From B25-G16 sp964549945 (GTDB lineage: Bacteria; Desulfobacterota; DSM-4660; Desulfatiglandales; B25-G16): 64,000 nt of DNA. Location: contig CAZJXD010000009.1 of assembly GCA_964549945.1 (NCBI GenBank), forward strand, positions 28,555 to 92,554, written 5' to 3'. How positions within the stretch are numbered: position 1 is the first letter of the stretch; the number at the start of each line of letters is the position of its first letter. Both the position numbers and the translations under genes were made by a program. Positions 44,513-51,555 of this stretch are shown piece after piece. The notes under the pieces were generated by a model that worked only from the letters and a program-made list of their open reading frames with translations, was not told the origin of the DNA and made no database searches.

Positions 44513-45280
44513 CTATGTCCATTCATGAACCCAGACATTTTCATCACCGCCTCCCCTATTCTTAAATCTCATTTTGTATTTAAAAAGATCCCCTCTATAT
44601 GCAATCTGCACTGCCTCTATAGGTTTATGCTCACCAATGTACATGATTCTTTCCACATGAAGTATGGGAGAGCCGGGTGGGATTACCAATGCATCAGCGA
44701 CCTCCTGATCAGCAAAGGAAGCCCTTATAGTCTGGAGAGCTTCGGTGAATTCCATATTTAAATCCTGCTGCAGTATCTGCAACAACGGCTTGGCCAAGAG
44801 ATCCCTCTCGCTTAACTGAGCACCTATCTTTCTCGGAATATAGTTGATTGTATAGTTGAAGGAGTTGTCGCCCAAGTACCGAATCCTTTTGATACGCGTC
44901 ACGGTCCCGGTTGACTCATCCAATTCCAACATCTCCCTCACCACTCGTGGAGGAACAACTTCTTCTAAGACCGCTGATTTGGTCTTCGCCCTCTGTACCT
45001 GGTAATAGATTTCATCCATGAAACTAAAGGATTCCACGCTCAAGCCGTCGATTATGTCCGTGTCCTCCGTTACAAAAGTGCCGTGCCCCCTTCTGCGAAT
45101 TAGTAATCCTTCCTTGACCAGTTGAGAAACGGCCTCTCGAACGGTCAGTCTGGCAACCTTGAAATGCTTCGCGAGCTCGTTCTCTGAGGGAATCCCCTCT
45201 CCAGGCAACATCTGCTTGTTGGTGATCCAGCTTCTTATCTGCTCTTTGATTTGATAATATAGCGGCAATAAAGGGTTCAT
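44513..45280 (-). CDS. GntR-family regulator with UTRA effector domain (HutC type)
   Basis: 255 residues. The N-terminal winged helix (about 10-75) has PSENELAKHF and ARLTVREAVSQLVKEGLLIRR split around residues 28-60. Residues about 95-245 form the UTRA ligand-binding domain. It heads the minus-strand operon that continues into the LeuC-like gene. A long palindrome 82 bases upstream overlaps its promoter, which implies autoregulation by steric block relieved by a metabolite. Two decayed copies of a related gene lie at the left end of the block. Confidence 0.9.
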   Translation of the reverse strand: MNPLLPLYYQIKEQIRSWITNKQMLPGEGIPSENELAKHFKVARLTVREAVSQLVKEGLLIRRRGHGTFVTEDTDIIDGLSVESFSFMDEIYYQVQRAKTKSAVLEEVVPPRVVREMLELDESTGTVTRIKRIRYLGDNSFNYTINYIPRKIGAQLSERDLLAKPLLQILQQDLNMEFTEALQTIRASFADQEVADALVIPPGSPILHVERIMYIGEHKPIEAVQIAYRGDLFKYKMRFKNRGGGDENVWVHEWT

Positions 45281-45361
45281 CCTATGTTCCTCGGCTTAAT
45301 TATACTTTATTCGCTTCCCCTTATTCTGATGAAAATCGGGGCAACAATCCTATGGCAAACA

Positions 45362-45397
45362 ATGTATACTTATATATATAAATATACATTCTGTCAA
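45362..45397 (-). promoter_or_regulatory. Promoter and operator-like palindrome B upstream of gntR
   Basis: The 28-bp near-palindrome at 45362-45389 has half-sites ATGTATAC and ATATACAT around a TA-rich centre. On the minus strand TTGACA (45397-45392) lies 17 bases before TATATA, so the palindrome covers the spacer and -10. It is nearly identical to site A at 21032-21059. Confidence 0.65.
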
Positions 45398-45456
45398 TAA
45401 TAATCTGTCAGGACTGGCATCTTAAGAAAGCCTATATTCCCCTTGCCAATGAAAAG

Positions 45457-45943
45457 GGAACGATGCTCATGGCAATCAGCAACAAACTGGGGCATCTGCT
45501 CCTGTCAACGGGCAATAAGTCGGAGCTAGCCGTGGGGTACTGCACCCTGTACGGGGATATGAACGGCGGCCTGGCAGTGATCTCGGATGTGCCCAAGACT
45601 TTTGTGTACCGAATCGCCCGGTTCATAAATAGCCAAAGGGAGGTGATCCCCGAGAGGATCATCCAAAAGCCCCCATCGGCTGAGCTGAAACCCGATCAAC
45701 GAGATCAGGACGATCTGCCTCCTTATGAGATTTTAGATGGTATCCTGAAGGCGTATATAGAGGACAATAAAACTACTGAAGAGATCATGGAGATGGGGTT
45801 TGATCCATCGATCGTCAAGGATATCATCATGCGCATTTCTCGAAACGAATACAAGAGACACCAATCCCCCCCGGGCCTGAAGGTGACCACCAAGTCCTTC
45901 GGGTACGGCAGGAGATATCCCATAGCCCAGAGGTACCGATCTC
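45457..45943 (+). repeat. 487-bp direct repeat, copy 2: orphan 3' end of nadE
   Basis: Identical to 18884-19370. It contains the last ~160 codons of nadE without the glutaminase domain or PP-loop, so it is a non-functional fragment. The open frame from ATG 45463 runs to 45969, ending in QPPGPILS instead of the copy 1 tail. Confidence 0.95.
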
Positions 45944-46189
45944 AACCCCCTGGCCCTATTCTCAGCTGAAAAGGGATAACCGCTCTATCATGAAGTGACT
46001 TTCCTGTTGACTCACAAGGGCAGAACCCCTATTCTTCGTCTCGCGAATAGGGAATCCCCTCTCATTACGACAGGGCAGGTGAAAAACTCTCATTGACGGG
46101 AAATATCGGTTCCCTCAAGGGGAACCAGTAGTCTTAGGTGGACGATTATACATGCGCGGGATAAACCCATTGTTATTTGAAGGAATGAC
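45944..46189. other. Right flank of the repeat-bounded block
   Basis: About 245 bases without a gene. Two hairpins are visible: CCCTATTC/GAATAGGG at 46027-46052 and GGTTCCC/GGGAACC at 46108-46126. If the block arose by single-crossover insertion, this is the original downstream flank of nadE. Confidence 0.45.
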
Positions 46190-47176
46190 ATGATACACGG
46201 CTTTTCTTATGAGGTTATTGATCATTGGGAGAAACTGCCGCCGGGCTATGTACATCGCGATGTAGACGGCGTGGCCGTTGATTCCCGGGACCGCGTCTAC
46301 CTCCTTACGCGTGGAGACGCACGGGTGATTGTATATGAACAGGATGGCACCTTTCTTACGGCCTGGGGAGAAGACATTTTCACCCCGCGAACCCACGGGA
46401 TCGCCATCGGGCCCGATGGCGCCGTATACACAACAGACGATGGTGATCATACCGTTCGAAAGTTTACTCCAGACGGCACCCAGCTGATGGTCATCGGAGC
46501 CCCCGGGGTGGCCTCTGAAACCGGATACGACGCCAAGGAAGGGCTTTCCAGCATCGCCCATAGCGGTCCGCCTTTTAATAGGCCGACCGGCATCGCCATA
46601 GCCGACAACGGTGAAATCTATGTCAGCGACGGATACGGGAACGCACGCGTTCACCGATTCACGCCGGCAGGCGAATTGATTCAGTCTTGGGGAGAGCCGG
46701 GTACCGATCCCGGTCAGTTCAACCTTCCGCACGGAATCTGCCTTGCCGATGATGGCCGGGTCCTGGTGGCTGATCGTGAGAATGACCGGATTCAGTTCTT
46801 CAGCTCGGATGGTGAGTACCTCGATCAGTGGACACATGTTCAGCGCCCCACCGATGTGTGTATTGACCGAGATGGGCTGATCCACGTCTCAAGTTTGTGG
46901 TGGCGTGTCGGGGAGAAATCGTTCACCAACGGCCCGATACGTCACGATTTGCCCGGTCACATCAATGTTTTTGACCCAGAGGGGAATGTGTTGTTGCGCT
47001 GGGTGAGCGCCGATCGGTGTGCACCGGGTAATTTCCTCGCCCCCCATAGCCTCTGCATTGACTCAAAGGGGGATCTTTACGTCGGTGAGGTGACCTACAC
47101 ATTCGGGGTTTCAAAAGGCGTTGCCCCGTCGGATTGTCACACGTTTCAAAAATTTCAACGCAAGGGATCGCATTAA
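46190..47176 (+). CDS. NHL-repeat beta-propeller protein
   Basis: 328 residues with about six NHL blades, seen as repeated GIAIGPDGAVYTTD, GIAIADNGEIYVSDGYGN, GICLADDGRVLVADRENDR and SLCIDSKGDLYVGEV segments. It resembles the peptidyl-alpha-hydroxyglycine amidating lyase-like NHL proteins of bacteria. No signal peptide is evident, so it is probably cytosolic. AAGGAATGAC precedes the ATG. Ligand and reaction are unknown. Confidence 0.85.
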   Translation: MIHGFSYEVIDHWEKLPPGYVHRDVDGVAVDSRDRVYLLTRGDARVIVYEQDGTFLTAWGEDIFTPRTHGIAIGPDGAVYTTDDGDHTVRKFTPDGTQLMVIGAPGVASETGYDAKEGLSSIAHSGPPFNRPTGIAIADNGEIYVSDGYGNARVHRFTPAGELIQSWGEPGTDPGQFNLPHGICLADDGRVLVADRENDRIQFFSSDGEYLDQWTHVQRPTDVCIDRDGLIHVSSLWWRVGEKSFTNGPIRHDLPGHINVFDPEGNVLLRWVSADRCAPGNFLAPHSLCIDSKGDLYVGEVTYTFGVSKGVAPSDCHTFQKFQRKGSH

Positions 47177-47183
47177 GGGAGAA

Positions 47184-47334
47184 GCCAAATATAAGAAGTA
47201 TAAGGACAGCGGCTTTTCAACCCCTGCGAAACAGGGAGCCTCTCCTTGAGATCCATCCCGAGACCGCCAAAAAGGAGGATATCCACGAAGGGGACTGGCT
47301 TATTGCATCTATTTTGGTGATCCAGATGAAATAA
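47184..47334 (+). pseudogene. C-terminal scrap of a molybdopterin oxidoreductase
   Basis: One frame reads KYKKYKDSGFSTP, then another reads LLEIHPETAKKEDIHEGDWL. Both resemble the C-terminal part of DMSO-reductase-family enzymes (the FPTPSGK region and the domain-IV segment IHPETA...GDWV). An internal deletion and frame change separate them, and nothing else of the gene is present. Confidence 0.5.
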
Positions 47335-47523
47335 ACCGCTTGATATCGGGAAAAAGGAGAGATGCTCGCGAAAATCTATGGGAGTAGTGGGGGATATGGA
47401 TGCTGACACCAAGATTACTCCCTCCCACATCCTAAGAATAGGCATTGCGATGTGAACAATTGTGAAATCCTGAGTGAATCAGTCCTGCATCGCCGAACAT
47501 CTTGCCCCTCAGGTGAATCAATA

Positions 47524-48456
47524 TCAAAAAGTATAGGTCGTACCTACACTGTTTAAAAGGAACTGGTCCGGCATCTGGCGTGAGAATTCATTAATGGCCA
47601 TCCAGCCCGTGCAATGCATGGGAACCACAATATCCGGCCCTATTCTTTTCATCTCGTTTATGGTCGTCCCAATGATGGGCTCAAAGAGCGGGCCCGTGAG
47701 GTGAAACCCGCCCAGGACGGCATATACCCTTTCAATGCCCGATACCTTCTGCGCATGAGCAATGGTATTGATAATGCCGGCATGGGAACACCCGCCAAGG
47801 ACAACAAGTCCCTTGCCCTTAATGTTGACCGCAATCCCTTGGTCATCATAGAAGGGATCCACAACCCATTTCCCATGGACCTTTGCCTCAGCCCAGGGAA
47901 ATCCTTTCTCAAAGTCCGTCACCCTTTCCACTTCCCCAAGGGCTAAGATCAGGTCTGAACACCACGTTGAAGCTTCCCTGGCTTTATGGAGGCTTGCGCC
48001 GATTTGCTCCAGGGATTCTTCTCCTAGCTGGGGCATGTCTCGTATTCCCGTGGTGGGTACATTAAGACGACGTTCGAGAAAGGCTTCAGGATGAAGGATG
48101 ATGGGCATGCCTTTTCTCGCCTGATGCAGAAAACCCATAAGCCCCCCGAAATGATCAAGATGGCCATGGCTCAAAAACACACATTCAATCCGATCCACAT
48201 CTACCTCGAATGCCTCTATATTATGAAGAAGGCACTTGGCAGAGCGTCCGGTATCCATAAGCATCACATGCTCCTCTGAATCGGCATAAACTGTAATGAG
48301 GCAGGATAAGCCATGTTCTGCCAAAGGGCCGATCGATCCGGAGATCTTCGGACGCCTCATGAGCTTCGTGTGTTGCTGCATGAGGACATCGGTATAATTA
48401 TCTACTAAAACAATTATTTCTAGCCTCTCTGCTTCACGCAAATTGATTTGACTCAT
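47524..48456 (-). CDS. MBL-fold metallo-hydrolase (dihydropterin-phosphate synthase-like group)
   Basis: 310 residues from the ATG at 48456; the frame upstream to 48522 is unlikely. LMDTGRS near 78, the metal motif LSHGHLDHFGG near 103, VVLGGCSHAGIIN near 226 and PMHCTGW near 280 match the group often annotated as 7,8-dihydropterin-6-methyl-ribofuranosylaminobenzene-phosphate synthase-like. The true reaction of most members is unknown. It is transcribed toward the molybdopterin scrap. Confidence 0.82.
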   Translation of the reverse strand: MSQINLREAERLEIIVLVDNYTDVLMQQHTKLMRRPKISGSIGPLAEHGLSCLITVYADSEEHVMLMDTGRSAKCLLHNIEAFEVDVDRIECVFLSHGHLDHFGGLMGFLHQARKGMPIILHPEAFLERRLNVPTTGIRDMPQLGEESLEQIGASLHKAREASTWCSDLILALGEVERVTDFEKGFPWAEAKVHGKWVVDPFYDDQGIAVNIKGKGLVVLGGCSHAGIINTIAHAQKVSGIERVYAVLGGFHLTGPLFEPIIGTTINEMKRIGPDIVVPMHCTGWMAINEFSRQMPDQFLLNSVGTTYTF

Positions 48457-48951
48457 CTTGACCCTCCCTTGGGTGTCTTCATGGGCATTATTTTTTCGAA
48501 AAAGGATCCTCTTGTCAATCAAGAATCAGAGGATTTTCATACAACTGGCCTTATGGCCGCCTCCGCTTCATTGTTCTCCTAAAGACCCAAAGGAATGGGA
48601 AATGGGCAGGCACCCCATCCTGGGCTTTATTTGTCATGTATGCCCAGCGGCAAATCCCCTCTGCTTCTTCCCGGAAAAATGAGTCCTTCATCAGGCGTAT
48701 CTGCATTAGCCGCGTTAGCGTTGTAAAGCCCCAGGGCGGTTTTAATATATACTTTTTTGTAAATTATTCCTATTTTTTCCACATTAATGTAGGAATTATT
48801 GACACTCCAGATAACTCCATAGGCGGGAAACACGCGCGTTTATCGGCAACCAAAGTATACCAGCTATATTGGCACATATTATGCTTTTTATAAAAAATAG
48901 TGAAAGGAGCTTGGCGTTGAAGGAGCCTCGATCTTCGATGGGGCAGGGGGA
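48457..48951. other. Intergenic region between divergent MBL and zinc-ribbon genes
   Basis: About 495 bases, AT-rich from 48735 to 48900. No supported gene. It holds a sigma-54-like sequence at 48869-48886. Confidence 0.55.
48869..48886 (+). promoter_or_regulatory. Candidate sigma-54 promoter
   Basis: TTGGCACATATTATGCTT has the -24 GG and -12 GC exactly 12 bases apart, with one mismatch to TGGCAC-N5-TTGC. It lies about 66 bases upstream of the zinc-ribbon gene and faces the C1/glutamate synthase genes, where nitrogen control would make sense. Confidence 0.4.
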
Positions 48952-49155
48952 ATGGAGATAAAAAGAAACAGTACTGAACCAAGGGCAGGTGAAAAAACCC
49001 CTGAGGGCAAGATCATCTGTTCAGAATGCGGAATGGCCTTGAAATCATCCCACGAATGGATAATGGTGGCTAACGACAGTGCCTTGTGCGTGTTCTGTTA
49101 TAAAAGCTACATGTTTCCTCATCTTGATGAGAACTACATGGAGATATTCGACTGA
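48952..49155 (+). CDS. Small zinc-ribbon-like protein
   Basis: 67 residues with two cysteine pairs, CSECGMALKSS near residue 23 and CVFCYKSY near 45, suitable for one zinc. AGGGGGA precedes the ATG closely. The protein is acidic at the C-terminus. I do not recognise a function; it may be an accessory or regulatory factor of the operon downstream. Confidence 0.6.
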   Translation: MEIKRNSTEPRAGEKTPEGKIICSECGMALKSSHEWIMVANDSALCVFCYKSYMFPHLDENYMEIFD

Positions 49156-49496
49156 ACCTAGACCACGTCTCGGGCTTCACGCGCTGGCTACAAAATTGTT
49201 ATTTTTATCCCTCAAAGAAAATGCTCCATTTACAGTAACCTGATGAAATCATTCCTGATATTCATTATGGCCCGCCTTTTGCTTTTCCTTGAGTCAAAGA
49301 GGTAGATAGACCGTTTGTGTTATTGTGGTTCCCAGGAAAGATCAATAGCGATTTTTCCTAAGAGGCAAGGGCGCCGAGGGACGGAAAAAGGGTGGCGTGA
49401 AAGTCCCCTTTTTCCGTATTTTTTTGCGTGCTAAAAGGCAGGCGTTTCCTTTTACGAGGCCTATAAAACACCTTTTATTACAATGAGTTCTGCTTT
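49156..49496 (+). other. Leader region before the MvhD-MetV-MetF genes
   Basis: About 340 bases with no gene. It contains a clear intrinsic terminator at 49381-49427. Just upstream GCGCC (49371-49375) could pair with GGCGT (49394-49398) and GGGAC (49378-49382) with GTCCC (49403-49407); these interleave and compete with the terminator, so a pseudoknot-based leader is conceivable. It matches no riboswitch I can name. Confidence 0.45.
49381..49427 (+). terminator. Intrinsic terminator
   Basis: ACGGAAAAAGGG at 49381-49392 pairs with CCCTTTTTCCGT at 49406-49417 over a 13-base loop, followed by ATTTTTTTG. It ends the zinc-ribbon transcript or attenuates the downstream operon; no good promoter lies between it and 49497. 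Confidence 0.78.
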
Positions 49497-49952
49497 GTGA
49501 GGCCAAAGAATAGAAAACCGATCCTGGTCCTGTTTTATTGTCAGCACGCCCCTCAAAGCGGCGAGCAGGACAAGCAGGCATTGGAAGGGAAATATGGAAA
49601 ATCTCTGCGGCTCTTTTCAATACCCTGTAGCGGTCGAATAGAACCCCTTCATCTTCTCCGTGCGCTTGAGGAATTTGCAGATGCGGCGTATGTCATTGCC
49701 TGCCCAAAAGGAGCGTGTCGCTATGCTGAGGGCAATGTACGGGCAATAAAACGGGTGCAAAGGGCGAGAGAGCTGATTGAATCCATTGGGTTAGAAGGCG
49801 AACGGGTAGGGTTTATTACAGGGTCCAAGGAGAATCCTAAATCACTTGCAGACCACGCAAGCGAGATAATGGCGCTCATAAATACAGTGGGGCCATCGCC
49901 AGTATTAAAAATGGGCCGCACTGACGTGGAGGAGGTGAGAATAACAAATTGA
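49497..49952 (+). CDS. mvhD: MvhD-type Fe-S electron-transfer protein
   Basis: 151 residues similar to the small 2Fe-2S subunit that links hydrogenase or other donors to heterodisulfide-reductase-like complexes. Cysteines occur in LFYCQHA, IPCSGRIEP and IACPKGACRYAEGN. The canonical first motif CxWC has lost one Cys and the usual GCHPGDCHY is ACPKGACRY. The start is GTG at 49497 with no strong ribosome site. metV begins inside its stop codon (TTGA), so translation is coupled. In acetogens such proteins pass electrons to MetFV; here no HdrA-like gene is present. Confidence 0.8.
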   Translation: MRPKNRKPILVLFYCQHAPQSGEQDKQALEGKYGKSLRLFSIPCSGRIEPLHLLRALEEFADAAYVIACPKGACRYAEGNVRAIKRVQRARELIESIGLEGERVGFITGSKENPKSLADHASEIMALINTVGPSPVLKMGRTDVEEVRITN

Positions 49953-50614
49953 TAACGGCGCGGCAGAAACCTATTGAAGAGATACGGGGGATGATTGATC
50001 CCTTTGTGAATATACTCCTTCTTGGATGTGGCTCTTGTGTTGCCGAATGCGCGGCGGGGGGAGAAAAAGAGACTGCCATGCTCGGATCAGTTCTCAGAAT
50101 GGCAGCAAAGATGGATGGAAAAGAGGTTATCATTCGTGAGAGCACCGTAGATCGGCAGTGCGTCAAGGATTTCATTCTACCTCTCGCGGACACCCTTGAG
50201 CACTGTGATGCGGTCCTGTCTCTCGGGTGTGGTGCCGGAGTGCAAGCAGTTGCTGAAATATTTCCAGAGGTTCCTATCATTCCTGCTCTTAATACCGAAT
50301 TTATTGGTGAAACAAGGGATCAGGGCTACTGGGTGGAGAACTGCATTGGCTGTGGAGACTGTGTGCTTTACCAGTTTGGAGGTATTTGCCCATTGACTCG
50401 TTGCGCTAAGCAACTCCTGAATGGACCATGCGGAGGCTCAAGGGAAGGCGTATGTGAAGTCAACCCTGAGGTCCCATGTGCCTGGCAGTTGATCATTGAG
50501 AGGCTGTCGAAATTGAATGGCCTTGATCAACTTGAGAAAATCCATCCGCCCAGGGATTGGTCTAAAAACCATGGGTCGGGGCCAAGAACGATAATCAGAG
50601 AGGATCAAAGGTAA
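49949..50614 (+). CDS. metV: MetV-type Fe-S subunit of methylene-tetrahydrofolate reductase
   Basis: 221 residues of the MTHFR C-terminal (zinc/Fe-S) family. LGCGSCVAECAAGG near residue 25, CIGCGDCVLYQFGGICPLTRC near 133-153 (split motif) and LLNGPCGGSREGVCEV near 158 hold the cluster ligands. The start is TTG at 49949 with AGGAGGTGAG upstream. Five bases separate it from metF. It would pass electrons to the MetF flavin for 5-methyl-THF formation or its reverse in C1 metabolism. Confidence 0.88.
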   Translation: MITARQKPIEEIRGMIDPFVNILLLGCGSCVAECAAGGEKETAMLGSVLRMAAKMDGKEVIIRESTVDRQCVKDFILPLADTLEHCDAVLSLGCGAGVQAVAEIFPEVPIIPALNTEFIGETRDQGYWVENCIGCGDCVLYQFGGICPLTRCAKQLLNGPCGGSREGVCEVNPEVPCAWQLIIERLSKLNGLDQLEKIHPPRDWSKNHGSGPRTIIREDQR

Positions 50615-50619
50615 AACAG

Positions 50620-51537
50620 GTGAGCCGATTACAGCAGATACTTGAAAACGGTGACCTCGCAGTTACCGCTGAATGCGGTCCCCCAAAAGGTGCAAGCCCT
50701 GAAGTTATAGTGAAAAAGGCCGAATTGCTGAGAGACAAGGTAGATGCAATTAATGTAACCGACAATCAAACGGCAATCGTGAGGATGTCTAGCCTTGCCT
50801 CATGCTACCTTCTTTTATCCTTAGGGCTGGAACCCGTGCTCCAGCTGGTAACGAGGGATAGAAATCGGATCGCCCTCCAATCCGATATAATAGGGGCCTC
50901 TGCCATTGGAATTCGCAATATTCTTTGTCTCTCAGGTGATCATCAGAGTCTGGGAAACCAGCCCCAGGCCAAAGCGGTGTTCGACCTGGATTCTATTCAG
51001 CTGCTCCAAGTGCTGCGGGATATGCGGGATGAGGGATTCATCCTAGGAGGGGAACTTTTGCCCAGGCCCCTTGAACTCTTTATTGGGGCCGTGGCAAATC
51101 CCTTTGCGGATCCACTAAGCTTTAGGGCCGTCCGACTGAGCAAGAAAGTGAGGGCTGGCGCCAACTTTATCCAGACCCAGTGTGTATTTAACCTGAAAAG
51201 GTTTGAAGGGTGGATGAACATGGCCAGGGAAAAAGGATTAACCGAACGAGTCAATATCCTTGCAGGCGTCACGCCCTTAAAATCCTCAAATATGGCGCAT
51301 TATATGAAGAAAAAGGTCGCCGGGGTGGATATTCCCGATGAAATTATAAGACGGATGGAGGGTGTTCCAGCTAGCAGGCAACGGGAGGAAGGAGTCAAAA
51401 TCTGCGTAGACACTATCCAAAGGCTCAAGGAAATAAAGGGAATAAGAGGGTTTCACATCATGGCGATCGAGTGGGAAGAAATAGTTGAAGAGATTGTGGG
51501 GCGATCAGGCTTGTTGCCCAGGCCTTCCAAGGATTAA
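50620..51537 (+). CDS. metF: Methylene-tetrahydrofolate reductase
   Basis: FAD enzyme of the TIM-barrel MetF family, 305 residues, interconverting methylene- and methyl-THF. ECGPPKGASPEVI near 17, VTDNQTAIVRMSS near 46, LCLSGDH near 105 and FIQTQCVFNLKRF near 183 are typical. The start is GTG at 50620. The gene order MvhD-MetV-MetF is known from acetogen and methanogen-like C1 modules; here glutamate synthase genes follow after 18 bases. Confidence 0.93.
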   Translation: MSRLQQILENGDLAVTAECGPPKGASPEVIVKKAELLRDKVDAINVTDNQTAIVRMSSLASCYLLLSLGLEPVLQLVTRDRNRIALQSDIIGASAIGIRNILCLSGDHQSLGNQPQAKAVFDLDSIQLLQVLRDMRDEGFILGGELLPRPLELFIGAVANPFADPLSFRAVRLSKKVRAGANFIQTQCVFNLKRFEGWMNMAREKGLTERVNILAGVTPLKSSNMAHYMKKKVAGVDIPDEIIRRMEGVPASRQREEGVKICVDTIQRLKEIKGIRGFHIMAIEWEEIVEEIVGRSGLLPRPSKD

Positions 51538-51555
51538 AAATGATAGGGGTCTTCT

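Larger units (their letters stand above)
18884..45943. mobile_element. Repeat-bounded 26.6-kb block inserted at nadE
   Basis: Two identical direct copies of the 487-bp nadE 3' end bound about 26.1 kb of unique DNA. The gene content changes at the boundaries: nucleotide and amino-acid biosynthesis outside, uptake and catabolism of organic acids inside. A transposase fragment abuts the left repeat. No integrase, conjugation gene or tRNA attachment site was seen, so homologous single-crossover integration of a circle is a simpler model than site-specific integration. An assembly join is the main alternative. Confidence 0.5.

Noticed and set aside
18884..45943. tRNA-type attachment site or integrase for the block
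   Set aside because: No tRNA-like sequence or recombinase gene was found; the boundary repeat is protein-coding.
18884..45943. Simple tandem duplication as origin of the nadE repeats
   Set aside because: Nothing besides the 487 bp is repeated at the borders, whereas tandem duplication would repeat the whole intervening block.
46115..46885. 256-codon minus-strand open frame opposite the NHL protein
   Set aside because: Lies almost entirely antisense to a gene with clear repeated NHL motifs.
49369..49410. Glutamine-type (glnA) or other named riboswitch
   Set aside because: Only a short GGGACGGAA-like string agrees; the conserved flanking motifs are missing.
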